DNA of 64,000 nt from Eriocheir sinensis (GCF_024679095.1 NC_066512.1:15930456-15994455), one strand, 5' to 3'; counted from the first letter of the stretch, positions 1-13,924 are shown. Notes: generated by a model from the letters alone, not told the origin. Numbers and translations: made by a program.

Positions 1-1320
1 GAGTGAATGAAGAGAATAAGCCACTCAGGCCGGAGCAGGAAGAGGAAGAACGTCTGTCTGGCCGGCGGGGGCACAGAGGCTTGTGAAGTGCCAAATTACC
101 TCGAGAAATACCGTATAGCCTTCAAAGAGCCACGAGTCCTTGCAAAGAGCCAAATTAGCCTACATAGTGCCAAATTATTTTCATGCAAGCCAACTGACCT
201 TGATAAGTGTCACTCCGCTTATTCCCGGCGTCATGTGAGCCTGTTCTGCGGCGGCACCCTCCCGGGCGTCGCCGAGGTCCGGGCTGGCCGCGCTTCCGAT
301 AACCTGACCTTGAAAGCCCCACGTGACGCCTCACCGTCGACTGAGGGCCTCGAGGGCACCGGCGTTAGACCCGAGGCGCCAGCAGGGGCCTCCTAGGGCC
401 TGGCTGAGTGAAGCCTTGACACCCTGAGCCAAAACTAACTATCTTACGAGCACGTGACATCACAGGCGTCCCAGCAGCGCCACAATCGCCCAGGCGACGA
501 GGAGGCTGAAGGGGCCGCAGAGGCGCCCTGAGGGCTGATCGCCCACCTAAGTCTCACGTTATGTGCGTGTTCACGGACCTAAAGAGTTCCCGTCCTCTTA
601 TGAGGCAGTGCACGGACCCATGACGCCCCAGCTGGCCCCGCAGCTGTTCTGTGCAGGCCGAGCGGCAACAAGAAGATTCCTGCCAGTTCAGGCACCTCGG
701 ACGGGTTTAGCATCAACCTTGTCAGGTCTGGCCCGCCGCCCCGCGCGTGGGAGGGAGGCTCAACCTTCCCGGCAGGCAGGCCATGCCGCAGCGCTGCTCC
801 ACAACACCATTACACGGGACACTTAGGTGTGTGTAGGGGAGAGGAGGGCAGGGAGGTGAAGTTGAAGGGGCAGCGAAAGATCTAGTGAGGCGCGTGGAAG
901 AAAAACACAGAGACAGACTTGGTGGCGCGGCGGGTCACGAGAGCGAGGTCACCGGGAGAGGGGGCAGGGGGTGAAGGGGGGGGCCTCCTCTCGCCTGCAG
1001 TGCCTCTGTGACGCGCCAAGCCACGCCACCTGTTGATCCACTTCCTGGCTCCCCCAAAGCCCTGAACCCCCGCCTCTCCCCCGTTCGCTCCTTCTCCCCA
1101 CTAACCCCCCTTCCTCCCCGCCCAGCCTCCCTCCCCTCCTCATCAAACACGCTCCTCACCTTTCCGCGGGTTAATTAATATACTTTTCCGAAATTATTGT
1201 TGTCATACTTCTTCCTTTGCTTCCTACCCTCCTCCTCCTTCTCCTCTTTCACTTTCTTGCACAAGTAATATTTCAGATGACAGTGAAGTAATGATTCAGC
1301 AATTTGTCGAGCAGTTTAGT
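1..1320. other. GC-rich sequence without a recognised gene
   Basis: The short open frames here (129 and 87 aa on +, 74 and 65 aa on -) have no recognisable motif, and I see no convincing exon. The motif GTGCCAAATTA or a close variant recurs near 89, 147 and 167. A ~95-bp piece at 660-756 recurs at 2081-2190. Confidence 0.5.
660..756 (+). repeat. Dispersed duplicate, copy 1 (partner at 2081-2190)
   Basis: Both copies run through a CAACAAGAA block, a CAGGCACCTCG block, TTTAGCATCAACCTTGTC and GGCCCGCCGCCC..GCGCGTGGGAGG in the same order and orientation, about 1.4 kb apart. This is a diverged direct duplication or two copies of a short repeat. The copies are separated by microsatellites. Confidence 0.7.
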
Positions 1321-1326
1321 ATGGTA

Positions 1327-1328
<2 letters not shown>

Positions 1329-1387
<59 letters not shown>

Positions 1388-1402
1388 AAAAGAGAGAAAA
1401 AA

Positions 1403-1453
<51 letters not shown>
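1329..1453. repeat. Compound microsatellite (GT)29 then (GA)24
   Basis: An uninterrupted GT tract at 1329-1386 is followed after about 20 bp by an uninterrupted GA tract at 1406-1453. Both make artefactual open frames on each strand. Confidence 0.97.
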
Positions 1454-1455
<2 letters not shown>

Positions 1456-2080
1456 AATAAACAGGAAGAGGATGAGAGAGCAAAGATATCTCTCCCCGCC
1501 TCTGAGTGTCCGTCTTCTCAGCCCCGCCTCTCTCCCTCCATTCCTGCCTCCCCAGCACGCCCACGCCTTCGATTTACCTCCTTTTTTCTGAGTTTCATAT
1601 TTTCCTGCCTGAGTGCAACGGTGAAAAGAACAACCACCACTCCTCCTCCTCCTCCTCCTACTACTACTACTACTATTACTATTACTACTATACTAACTCA
1701 ACTAATACTAACATTACCTAACACAATTGCTTCATGACATCTAAAACTTACAAAGGAGAACTATCTATATAATGTGAAAGCAGGTGAACATTAACAAAGA
1801 CACATCGACACAGATATAACAACGAACATATATATATACACAGGTACACACATAAAGAGAAGGCGCGAGGCAGGTACAGGAAGAGGAAGGAAAAGGAAGA
1901 GCGAGAAGCAGAGAAGTTACTTAAGGCTGAACTCAAATGCGCAACCACCAACACCACCACCATCACCACCACCATCACCACCACCGCCACAAACACCATC
2001 AGCGCCGCCACCACCAACAACAAGCACTCCATCACGAACCCTCGAACCCTCAACACGATCCATCAGCGTCGCAGCAACGG

Positions 2081-2190
2081 CCAAGCAGCAACAAGAACAT
2101 TCCGTCCAGGCCAGGCACCTCGAGGCTCGGTTTAGCATCAACCTTGTCTTGCCGCTCCTGGCCCGCCGCCCTGCGCGTGGGAGGACAGCG
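2081..2190 (+). repeat. Dispersed duplicate, copy 2 (partner at 660-756)
   Basis: Second copy of the block described at 660-756. It is slightly longer and ends where a purine-rich tract begins. Confidence 0.7.
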
Positions 2191-2196
2191 GCAGAG

Positions 2197-2714
2197 GCAG
2201 AGGGAGGAGTGGGAAGCCATGGGAGAGGGTAGGGAGGAAAGAGGGTAAGGGAAAGGATGAGGGGCGTAAAAGTTGGAGGCAGAGGGAGGAGAGAGTGAGG
2301 CTAAAGGAAGGGGTAGGGAGGGAAAGAGAGAGGCAGAGGCAGGAGGATGAGGAAGATGGTAGGGAGGGAAGAGGGTAAGGGAGAAAGTGAGGGGTTAGAG
2401 AGGGAGAGGCAGAGGTAGGGAAGAGACGAGAGTATGGGAAAGGATGAGGGGAAAGAGGGGAAGAAGGAGAGGCAGAGGAAAGATGAGGGAGAGGGTAGAG
2501 AAAGGACGAGGGTGAGGGAAAGAGGGGAAGAAGGAGAGGCAGTGAAAAGATGAGGGAAAGGGTGGGGAAGGGGTTAGAGAGAGAGTCTGGGGGAGGGAGG
2601 GGAAGAAGGTAAGGGAGGAGAGAGAGAAAGAGGGAGATGGATGGAATAAGGGAAGAGAGAAAGGAGAAGAAAAGAGGAGAGAGAGAGGGGGAGGAACACA
2701 CAACCTCGTAACTT

Positions 2715-2754
<40 letters not shown>
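2197..2754. repeat. Polypurine (G/A) tract followed by (CA)n
   Basis: About 500 bp of almost pure G and A on the + strand, built from degenerate GGGAGAGG/AGGAAGAG units, ends in a CA tract at 2716-2754. It is read on the - strand as a 215-aa Ser/Leu/Pro open frame, which is low complexity and not a gene. Confidence 0.9.
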
Positions 2755-2756
<2 letters not shown>

Positions 2757-2864
2757 CATAAATAAGTAACAACAACACGTCCCAATTAGCTGCCTCCTTA
2801 ACGAGTCACCTAATGCACCTATTTTTACCTGCCCAGATGGAGGTGCAGAGGCCCACCACACCTG

Positions 2865-4260
2865 TTGCTCCCCCCTCCCCTTCCCCCCTTCCCCACTTCC
2901 CCTTTCCCTACCTTTCCTATATCTCCCCTTCTTCCCCTCACAAATTGCCTTCTTCTCCCTTTCCTCTCTCCTCTCCCCCACCCTTCAGCCATATGTTTTC
3001 TCCCTCCTTCAAATTCCTTCCCTTCTCTTTCCTTCCTTTTTCAATCATATTTTACCCTTGCCATCTGTTTTCCCCTCCCTTTCCTTCCCTTTCATCCTTC
3101 TTTTCCCTTCCTTTTCATGCTCTCCCATTTTTTTTCGTTTAATTTTCTTCCGTTAACTTTCTTTACCAACCCTTTCCTTCCCTTTCTCTGTCTATCAATA
3201 CTTCATAGTAAATTCATTCCATTCCTTTCCCTTCAATTCAGTTTCCTTTCCTTCCCAACCTTCCCCTCCTATGCAGTGTTTCTCTTTCATATTAATTTTC
3301 TTTATCTTTCCTTCTTTCCTCTTCTTTTTCCTCATCTCCTTTCCTTTTTATTTTCCTCCACTTCCCCTCCTTTCTTTTCCCATTCCTTACCTTTCCTTTC
3401 CTTTCTTTCTCATCTATTTCCTTCTCTTCCCCTTCCCCTCCCTTTCCTTCCCCTCTCACCTTCCCTTCCTATCCCTTACCTACGCTTCCCTTCCCCTCTC
3501 ATCTCTCTCCTTCTTTTCCCCTTCCCTTTCCCCTCCCTTTACTTCCCCTTTAACCTTCCCTTCCCTTCCCTTCCCTTCCTTTCCCTTCCCTTCATATCCC
3601 TTCCCTTCCCTTCCCTTCCCCTCTCATGTCTCTCCTTCTTTTCCCCTTCCTCTTCCCCTCCCTTTCCTTCCCTTTTAACCTTCCCCTCCCCTCCCTTCCT
3701 TTCCCTTTCCTTCCTATCCCTTCCCTTCCCTTCCCTTCCCTTCCCCTCTCATGTCTCTTCTTCTTTTCCCCTTCCCCTTCCCCTCCCTTTCCTTCCCTTT
3801 AACCTTTCCCTCCCCTCCCCTCCCTTCCCTTCCTCTCCCTTCCCTTCCTCTCCCTTACCTGCCCTTCCTTCCCCTTCCTCTCCCTTTCCTTCCCCTTTAA
3901 CCTTTCCCTCCCCTCCCTTCCCTTCCCTTCATATCCCTTACCGTCCATTCCCTTCCCTTCCTATCCCTTACCTACCTTTCCCTTCCCCTCTCATCTCTTG
4001 CCTTCTTTTCCCCTTCCCCTTTCCCTCCCTTTCATTCCCCTTTAACTTTCCCCTCCCCTCCCTTCCCTTCCTTTTCTATCCCTTACCGTCCCTTCCCTTC
4101 CTTTCCCTTCCCTTCCTACCCCTTACCTACCTTTCCCTCCCCTCTCATGTCTCTCCTTCTTTCCCCCTTCCCCTCCCTTTCCTTCCCCTTTAACTATCCC
4201 CCTCCCCTCCCTTCCTCTCCCTTCCCTCCTTCCCTCTAGCCCCGGCCATCTGTTTCCCCT
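2865..4260. repeat. 1.4-kb polypyrimidine tract with a ~125-bp higher-order period
   Basis: The + strand is nearly all C and T (CCCTT/CCTTT units). The block TTCCCCTCTCATGTCTCT or a close variant recurs near 3487, 3618, 3742, 3983 and 4138, giving a higher-order period near 125 bp. The 442-aa frame across it is a read-through of the repeat. Long homopyrimidine tracts can form triplex DNA; that is known for such sequence in general and is not shown here. Confidence 0.92.
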
Positions 4261-4689
4261 CTCTTCCATATTCCTCTACACATAATCATACGTATTTTTG
4301 GTTCCCTTCATCCTTCACTCCCGTCCTCTTTCGTGATATATAAACAGACCTATTTCCTCCCTCCCTTCCTCCACCCTTCCTTTCCCTCTCTCCCTCCCCT
4401 CCTTCCCTTCCTTCTTCGCATTGCTCAACTCATAACTAATACACGGTTATTTTTTCTTCCTTCACTTTCATTTTCTCTCCATATAATATTTCTTTGTCAG
4501 TTAAAATACTGCAATTATCTTCAACTCTAAACCATGTAATCCTTTTATTTTCTTAATGTCTTGTTTTCTGCACTCTCCCACACACTTATCTATCACTACC
4601 TGTACCCAGTTACCTTTTACACATCAATAGACCACATTTCTTCCTATACCTTCCATTCTAAACTATACGACCGCTAAAAAATCACAATC

Positions 4690-5490
4690 TGTCGGCTCTT
4701 TCCGTCAGGGGGAGGCATGGGTGAGTGGTGGGTGAGTGGGGGGAGTAGCGGGTGCATGGGAGGAGGAGGGGAAGGCGGGGAGGGGAGCGTGGCGGGGTGA
4801 AGGGGGAGGGAGAGGAGTTAGATAAGTGAGGCGGAGTGAAAGTGGAACCAGCCGTAGAAAGAGGAATGGTGGGAGACATATGAAGAAGGGACAGAACAGA
4901 GGTGGGTGTGGATTGAGACTCAGTTGGAGAGGAGAACAGGTGGAAGGAAGAACAGGTGAAAAGAAGAATAAGTGGAACAGGGACAGGTGATGAGGAACGG
5001 CACTAAACGAAACGGGACGAAGTGGAACAGTATAAGGCATAAAGAGATAAGGTGGAACATAGCTGAGTTAGGTGGAAGAACAATACTCAAGAAGCTTGGA
5101 ACAGGGCAAAGTGATAAAAAATGAGGCGGAACGGAATGGAACGGAACGAGGCTGGGTGGAACGGTGGAAGAAGTAAAGACGTAAATAAAGTGGAACAGAG
5201 GTGAGTAAGGGGTGAGGATTAGGTGGAAGACTGATTACTAAAGAGGAGTGGAAGAGGGAGAGGTGATGAGGAATGAGGCGGAACGGAACGGAGTGGGACG
5301 GGACATAACGGGGGTGGGGGGGGAGGAGGGAAACATGAAGAAGTGGAACGGGGAATAGTGGAGAGGGGTGAGTGACGGGGCGGAGAGTGGCGGGGCGGAG
5401 GAAGGAGTGCTGAGGAGGAGGAGGAGGAGGAAGGGAAGGAGGAGGAAGAGGTGGGGGAGGAGGAGGAGGAGGAGGAGGAGGAGGAGGGTG
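4690..5490. repeat. Polypurine tract with AGTGGAACRG motifs
   Basis: G/A-rich on the + strand. Irregular copies of GTGGAACAG and GTGATGAGGAA fill 4850-5350, then GGA trinucleotides run to 5488. No coding signal was seen on either strand. Confidence 0.8.
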
Positions 5491-5541
5491 AAAATACTGT
5501 ATTAGACGCGGGGTATACTTAGCACGGGCGTCATGAGGGTG

Positions 5542-6200
<659 letters not shown>

Positions 6201-6269
6201 CGTGGTAGGTAGCAGCAAGAGGCAGAAGCAAAATATAACATGTCGGGGCCACGGAAATGCAACTCACGG

Positions 6270-7010
6270 CCCTCTTTCCCCTCATCTCCAGCTGCAGTCC
6301 TGCCCCCCCTCCCTCCCTACCCCCTTGCCTTCCCTCCCTTCCCCCTTCCCCCTTCCCCTTCCCCCTTCCCCTTCATTTCATTTTCCTTCTTGTCATCCTC
6401 CTCTTCCACCTCTTCTTCACTTTCCCTTCTGTCCTCTTCGCCTTCCCTCCCCTCCTCCTTTCTACTACTCTCCTTGTCATCCTCCTCCTCCACCTCTTCC
6501 CTTCCCTCCTGTCTTCTTCACCCTCCTCCACCTTTCCTATCCTAACCTTTCCACCATGTCATCCTCCTCCTCCACCTCTTCTTACTTTTCCTCCTGTACT
6601 CTCCACCCTCCTCCACATCCTTTACAGACCCTTCCCTATCCCATCCTCTTCACATTTTCCTCCTAACCATCCTCTTCCTCCACCTCTTCTCTCCTTCCAT
6701 CCTGTCCTTACCCTCCACCTCCATAACTACTCCTTCCATTAAACCCCTCGTCATCCACCCAATTTTCATCTGCTATGTTCCTCCTATTCTCCACACTAGC
6801 ATCCATTCTTTTCCCTTCCGACTCATCCCCGCTCCTCTTATTCTACACACAGCCACCCATCTCTTTCTTCCCTCTCATCACCCTTCCTCTTATCCTCCAA
6901 ACAGACATCCATCCCTTTCTTCCTTCCCATCCCCTTTCCTCCTTTACTCCACACAACCACCCATCCCCCTTTCTCCTCAGCCAGTAACCTGCAACCAGCC
7001 AGCCAGCCAG
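6270..7010. repeat. Pyrimidine-rich tract with ~105-bp degenerate units
   Basis: CT-rich on the + strand. The phrase TGTCATCCTCCTC..CCACCTCTTC recurs near 6392, 6475 and 6556, so the tract has a loose higher-order period. Open frames of 100-160 aa here are Ser/Pro/Leu repeats and not genes. From 7270 to 7690 the + strand is purine-rich instead. Confidence 0.75.
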
Positions 7011-8125
7011 CCAGTTAGACCGCCAGCCAAGACCCATCTTATCTACCCTCCTCAGTGGCTGCACTTTTCCGAGATATGACAGGAACAACAGGAAGTGTGT
7101 GCAAGCAGACCAGGTGACTGCCCCCGCCTGCTTCCCACTGCGCTGTGTTTACGACTCTACCACCACTACCACCACCACCGCCCCCACCACCACGCTGTTT
7201 TTACCCCTTTCAGAACACGTGGAGGCTATAGGAAGCTACATGCGAGGTTGGGATGGCTCTGGCTGGCTGAGGCTTTGTGGCTAAGGGGAGGGATTGGTGA
7301 GGAGGGATGAGGGGTCGTGAAGAAGGGAAAGAGGAGTTTGGTTGAGAGAGAATGGGAAGCTGGGATAGAGAGGGTGAAGGGTGTAGACGACAGGAAGGAA
7401 GGGAAAGAAAGGGGATGAAGGATTAAAGGGATTATGTGAAAGGGAGAAGAGGCGTAGGTGAGAAAGGGCTTGTGAAGGAAGGTGGAGGGTAGGGAAGACA
7501 AAAGGGAAAGGAAGGGAAGGGAAGGGAAGGTGGTGGAGAAGTGAAGAAATTGAGTGAAGAAGGGAAGAAGTGCATGGCTGAGAATGGGAGGCTGGATATG
7601 GATGGACTTATAAAGGAAGAAGGGTGGAGAGGACAAGAGAGAGAGCAAGGGAAGGGAAGGAAAGAGGGTGGAGGAGGAAGACGGCTTTGCCCTTCACAGG
7701 ACACATGCGGGGATGGGATCGACAGGTAACAGTTTAAAAAGGGTGAGTGTTGAGATGGGGTTAGAACAAGTTTATTTGGTTCCTGCCACTCCTGCAGTCA
7801 GTTAGTTGGCCGTTGGAAAGGGTTTATAAGGGACGTGACGCTGTTGATGGAGAGATAGAAGTTACTGTAGTTTTAAGGTGCTGGCAGCGTGATGGGTTTC
7901 AGTGCGTATGAGTTTATTTAAATGTTCGAGAGGGAATTGTTTGTTTGGGAGCAGGAGTGGACGAGTGATGGGTTTGAGGGGATGATGATAATGATGATGA
8001 GGAGGAGGAGGATTAGGAGGAGGAGGATGAGGATGAGAATGAAGTCTTCCTTATACTATTGTTGCTATTGATGTTGTTTTCCTTGTTGTTTCTATGATTA
8101 TTTCTTCATCATATCTGTTACTTTT

Positions 8126-8126
8126 A

Positions 8127-8207
<81 letters not shown>

Positions 8208-8352
8208 ATGTCTGTAGTTGCAATAGTAGTAACAAAAATGACAGTATTAGCAATAACAGTGGTGGTAACAATAGTAGTAGTCTTGTCGGAAATGGTACTT
8301 CAATGTATATATGTATGATCACAGGTACACACACACACACACACACACACAC
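8126..8352. repeat. (ATT)n and (CA)n microsatellites
   Basis: About 25 ATT units at 8126-8202, then a unique spacer with TAGTAG/TAACAA runs, then a short CA tract at 8329-8352. Confidence 0.95.
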
Positions 8353-8538
8353 CGTCGTAAATCTCTCGCTCCTGCTCCCCTTCCGTCGGAAACAAATTGC
8401 CCCGAAGTGCTGAGTGTGACGCCAAGATTTACTGCGATTCCCCCCAAAGGTACCGAGGGATTAAGGGGGTCACGGCGGATCCCCCACACCAGGTAAGTTT
8501 AGGCACGTCACCTGGGTAGGACGGTGAGTGCCAGCCTA

Positions 8539-8740
8539 CCTCTCTCACTAGGAGCCTACCGTATGGGGAGTATTACAAACGGTTTCTCTATACTCTATGC
8601 ACTACACTATGTTCAACTCTACTCTATGCTCCATTCTACTTTATACTCTACTTTATTCTCCTCTATGCTCTACTCTAGCTCATCTCTGTGTTCTCTCACT
8701 AGGAACCTGCCGTGTGGAAAGTACTATTACACACGACTTT
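8539..8740 (+). repeat. Direct duplication flanking a degenerate CTCTA array
   Basis: The phrase TCTCACTAGGARCCTRCCGT plus about 20 more bases occurs near 8544 and again near 8695. Between them lie irregular CTCTA/CTTTA units. The sequence CACCAGGTAAGT near 8487 fits a 5' splice site, but no convincing upstream exon frame was found. Confidence 0.6.
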
Positions 8741-8977
8741 CTAATTTAGCTCATTCCTATGCTATCCCAATCCCTTCTGCAAGAGTTAACCAGCATTTTC
8801 GTTCTTTCATCCTTTTCATCAGTAAACTCTGAACCAGCCTTCCTTTGTCTGTATTTCCTTCTGCCTACGACTTCAACGCTTTCAAGAGGGGAGTATCAAG
8901 ACCCCTCTCCTTTTCTTTTAATTCCTCCATGTGCTATGACTATGGACTACAGGAGTAAAGTTCGTATGCCCAAGTAC

Positions 8978-9175
8978 TTTCGGCTCTCACAACAAATATT
9001 TCCAAAGGCCACAAAGGAGATTAACCAGGTTCTTGTGCGCGTTTTTCACATTCATGGTCCAGAAACCTTGTCATACAATCACTAGATTCATAAAATAACC
9101 CTTGAAAATATCCACAAAGTCTACGAAAGCCTTATCAAATGTGGGTGCATACGTAAGCCCCGAAATGTTGCAGAG
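8978..9175 (+). repeat. Unclassified dispersed repeat, copy A
   Basis: One of three diverged copies of a ~180-bp sequence (others at 18556-18755 on + and 21196-21375 on -). Shared landmarks in order are TCTCACA..A, TTTCCAAAGG, TCAGGTTCT, TTCATGGT, a CCTGGAAAT-like block, CTACGAAAGCCTTRTCAAAT and CGAAATG. No open frame is conserved, so it looks like a non-coding mobile repeat. No family is assigned. Confidence 0.75.
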
Positions 9176-9199
9176 TATGGGCCTGGGGGACACAAATCA

Positions 9200-10000
9200 A
9201 GTTATCTATACCCCATGGAGACACAGTGTATATATCCGCCAGACCCTCTCACCCTCTCCTCTCATCCGTCGCCTCGCCTCACTCCCCCGTGACGGTGATA
9301 AGCTTCCCTGGCTCTGCGGCGCTGAAGGTTGATGTCCGCACGTGCAATATTTAAGGTGCTTGTTTTGTTTCGTGCCCCGACGGCGTTTATTTGTACCGCC
9401 GCGAGGGATAAAGTCAAGGTTACGAGATTTTCCCACTTTCTTGCTTCTTCTTCTCCTCCTCTTCCTCCTCTTCCTATTCCTCCTGTCCGCGTTTATTTTG
9501 CACCTTGGCAGTGTTTGCTTACGTTGGACAAAGCAGCGCAAGACGAGAAGGAGATGCTGCGATTAACATGCAGCATCACTTACGGGGCCTGATGCTTGCT
9601 CGGCCGCGTGGGATAATGAACGAGGTGCTTCAACCGGCGGTGAGCGAGTCAAGTCTGATCCGTGTGAGTGAGTGCTCGTCTCCCCGCTAAAGCCACACCT
9701 GAAAGCCCTGCGTAGTGCCTGTTGCCGCCCCGTCCCCTTCATCTTCGCTTATAGTTAGTAACCGAGCCTCGCAGACAAAGCCTCGGTTAGTGTGATCCTG
9801 CAATCTGGCGACATGCAGCATCAATAAAGAGGAAGAATAGTGGACGTTCATGGGCTGGGTCTTGGGCGAGGGGTGCGGGGGGTATTGGGGGGCCTCAGTG
9901 TCGCGAGGTTTTAAGTAAATACAACATTTAAGAGTTTGAGGCTGCGGAAACCTCGCTTGCAGGACGCGACGGTTACTTCCACTACACGAGATTAAACTTT
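9200..10000. other. Mixed-composition sequence without a recognised gene
   Basis: Frames of 60-111 aa overlap on both strands here and none has a recognisable domain. There is no long repeat. Confidence 0.5.
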
Positions 10001-10018
10001 CGGCGGACATCAGTTATC

Positions 10019-10250
10019 AAGGGCTGAGGAGGAGAGAGAGAGAAGGGGACAGGAGGAGAAAGAGGAGGAGGAGAAGGAGGAGGAGGAGGAGGAGGAAGAG
10101 GAGGAGGAGGAGGAGGAGGAGGAGGAGGAGGAGGAGAAGGAGGAGGAGAAAACAAGAACAAAAGGAAAAGAAAACGAAAAGAAGAAAAAAAGAAAAATGA
10201 TGATGATAAAAAAAGAAGAAGAAGAAGAAGAAGAAAAAGAAGAAGACCTT
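10019..10250. repeat. (GGA)n/(GAA)n purine tract
   Basis: GGA trinucleotides at 10050-10160 give way to GAA units to about 10245. Followed by GC-rich sequence and (CCA)-type repeats. Confidence 0.93.
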
Positions 10251-10439
10251 TGCCCTTTCCGCCTCTCTGCTTGCTACCCCCCTCAGCCACCTAACCGCCC
10301 CCCTTGGTAAGCAGCGGATGTGTCCAGTTCGTGTCTTCAAGCCGCCACCTCCGTCACCGCCACCGCCGCCGCCGCCGCCCCGTCCGCCGGTCCGCTGCAT
10401 CCTGACCTTCGCGCGGCGCCCAAAATAGAGTGACCGTCA

Positions 10440-10990
10440 CCTCGTCCCGACCGTCGCCGCCACTACCACCACCACCACCACCTCCACCTCGTTAACCACT
10501 ACCAACATCACCATCAACACCATCTCAGCCGCTACCACCACGACCACAACCTTCATCACAACCACCACCACCACCACCATCACCATCACTACCACCACCA
10601 CAACTACGGCAACCAAACCTCCATCACTATCATCCCACCACAATCACAACCTCAACAACCACCATTACCTCCATAACAACTTTAAATCACCATCATCTCA
10701 ACCACTATCACCGTCACTATACCACGTCAACCACCGCACCTCACCACCTCAACCACCATCACCTCCACTATATACTGCAACCTCCACCACAAGCTTCTCA
10801 ACAACTACCATTTTCTACATATTTCCCGCCATGCCTATCTTCCACACAACCATCACCACCACCACCACCACCACCACTTCCTTCTCCTTCATCAGTATCT
10901 CATCTCGCGCTTCCTTTTTCCTCAATATTATCATCTTTTAACTTCCTTCCTCCTCCTAGCCATACACATCACTTCCTTCTTCTTCAACAC
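10440..10990. repeat. CCA/CAC-rich simple sequence
   Basis: The + strand is dominated by CACCACCAC, ACCATCACC and CAACC units with few G. Open frames are poly-Val or poly-Thr artefacts. Confidence 0.8.
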
Positions 10991-11010
10991 TATCATCTTT
11001 CCACGTACTG

Positions 11011-11460
11011 CATGCTCCTCCTAATCATTCATTCCACCTAGATACTCATTTTCACAACTTTCGTCATCTTCATTCACGATATTCACTTTCTCTGTTATAT
11101 CCCTTTACTTCATACTCCTCCTAATCATTCATTTCACTAAGATACTCACTTTCACAGCTATCGTCATCTTCATTCGCGATATTCACTTTCTCTGTTATAT
11201 ACCATTACTTCATATTCCTCCTAACCGCTCATTCCACCTAGATACTCACTTTCACAGCTTTCGTCATCTTCAATATTCACTTTCTCTGTTATATACCCTT
11301 ACTTCATACTCCTCCTAACCGTTCATTCCACCAAAATATTCACTTTCTCTGTCATATTCTCTTACTTCATACTCCTCCTAACCGTTCATTCCACCAAGAT
11401 ATTCACTTTCACAATTTTCGGGATCTTCACTCACGACAGTCACTTGTTCTGCATTCATCA
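11011..11460 (+). repeat. Tandem array of a ~100-bp unit, five copies
   Basis: Units begin with CATRCTCCTCCTAA and starts fall near 11011, 11111, 11211, 11305 and 11368, so the period is 100, 100, 94 and 63 bp. Shared content includes CATTCCACC, GATACTCACTTTCAC, TTCGTCATCTTCA and TTCACTTTCTCTGTTATAT. The last units are internally deleted. Confidence 0.85.
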
Positions 11461-12015
11461 ATAGGTCATCCACTGTTATATTTATGCATCTCTGCCTCCC
11501 TTCACCTTTCCTTATTGATCCTTAGACTAACTCCACCCACCTTCCAGCATCTTCCTCCATCGTTACCACTCACTGTTCACTCCACGTTTTACGCCACTAA
11601 GCACTTCCACAACTTAGCAGAGCTTCACTACAGTCCCCCCATGCTAGATTTACTTTCATCACAACCGCCACTATAACTCACCATCACATAAATCACCATC
11701 ACAATAAGAGCATCACCACTACTATTACACCGTGGCACCTGATCTTTTTTTAATACCAGATAAGGCAGATCAATACCACATCACCACCACCACCACCACC
11801 ACCACCATAGAGAAACAACATCTTTACCACCATCCTCAGCCTCTACCCTACTCCTCCACCTCCACCTCCACCTACTATGACCCCCGAACACTATCCACTT
11901 CAAATTTCCTCCTCCTCCTCCTCTACTCCAATTCCACCCACGCGTCAAAAATAGCAGCTAAATAAATATATCATTGGGTGAGAGGAACCTGCGTGAAATC
12001 ATAACTTATATAGTG

Positions 12016-12017
<2 letters not shown>

Positions 12018-12064
<47 letters not shown>

Positions 12065-12170
12065 TGTGTGTGTGTGTGTACGTAAAGGTAGTCATCAGGT
12101 GCACACGCGGGTCACACAAATTCAAGATCCTTCAAGAGGTGTTTACATAAGGTTATCCGCACCCCCTCAA

Positions 12171-12248
<78 letters not shown>
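12018..12248. repeat. (GT)n and (CT)n microsatellites
   Basis: GT tract 12018-12080 with a CGCG interruption, then unique sequence, then about 36 CT units at 12175-12248. Confidence 0.96.
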
Positions 12249-12250
<2 letters not shown>

Positions 12251-12379
12251 AAGCTGTAGTGTCATTTACCTATCTCAACCTTTTCCACTAATGATGCTAA
12301 GGAAGAGGAGGAGGAGGAGGAGGGGGGGCAGGGCATACCCATAAATCAGTGGGTGAGTAGAAAACAACGGATTTATGGC

Positions 12380-12520
12380 TTGAAAAAAAGGGAAGGAAAA
12401 TTAGAGGGAAGGAAATGGAAGGAGGAAGGAAAGGTTGACAGGCTGAGAAGATGAACGCGAAAGAGTTAAAAATATGTCACGAAGAAGAAGCAGAAAAAGA
12501 AGAACAAGAACAAGAAGAGT

Positions 12521-12558
<38 letters not shown>

Positions 12559-13148
12559 GATATAGAGAGGAGGAGTGGGTGGGAAAAATAATAATATACA
12601 AAAAAAAAATGAAAGCAAAACATTAAGAAAACCCATTAACAACAAAATTGGCAACTTAAAAAACGTGAAGAAGACAAGTATTGATGGGAAGACTCGATGA
12701 GGATGAGAAGGAGGAGGAGGAGGAGGAGATGAAAGATAAAAGAAAAGAAAACCGAAAAGAAGTGAAAAAGAAAGGAAAGATACGAGAGGAAGGAAAAGGA
12801 GAAGAAAGAGGAGGAGTAGGAGGAGAAGACAGATAAAAGAAAAGGAATATGAAAAGAGTGAAAAAGGAAGGAAATAGAGGAAGAAACAGGAAATATGAAG
12901 ATGAGGGAACGAGGAGGGAGAGATAAGAGAGGAATGAGAATGAGAGGGAGAAATAGAGAAGAAAGATGAAAGTAGAGGAAGAGGAAAAAAGAATGGCAAG
13001 ATAAAGGAGGAGTGAAAACGAGGGGGAGGAAAAGGAAGGGGAGGGGGCTGGGTGGCGAAGTATGACAAGGAGAAATATTGAAAGCGAGGGGGAAGAGGAG
13101 AAGGCAAAGCGAGAAGGGAGTGACAAGGAAAATATGAACTAAGTGTTG

Positions 13149-13186
<38 letters not shown>
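12380..13186. repeat. Purine-rich block with AAC and GT tracts
   Basis: GA-rich sequence on +, an AAC array at 12522-12557, GGA units near 12710, and a GT tract at 13150-13186. The 247-aa antisense frame is Ser/Phe/Leu low complexity. Confidence 0.85.
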
Positions 13187-13465
13187 AAGGCGAAATGAAA
13201 TAAATACACAGACGTTACATCACCATCGTTATCACTATCATCATCAGCATCATTAGCAGCATTACCATCACCATCTTTAATTATTTTCTACTATCCTCCT
13301 CTTCTTCCTCCTCCTCATCATCATCATCACCATCAACAACTAAGATATCCTAATTCTCATAACCTACCCCTCATTATCACAGACACACCATCACCACCAC
13401 CATCACCATCACTATCACCCTTACAATCACTACTATCACCCTACCTATCACCATCAGAACAGAAA

Positions 13466-13862
<397 letters not shown>

Positions 13863-13924
13863 CCCACCATCCACTAATGACTGAGCACTATGCCGCCAAC
13901 TGCTACCACTACCATCAGCCACTC

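Noticed and set aside
2865..4193. 442-aa open frame, Ser/Pro/Leu/Phe-rich
   Set aside because: It is a read-through of a CCCTT polypyrimidine repeat; all three + frames are open for long stretches and there is no domain.
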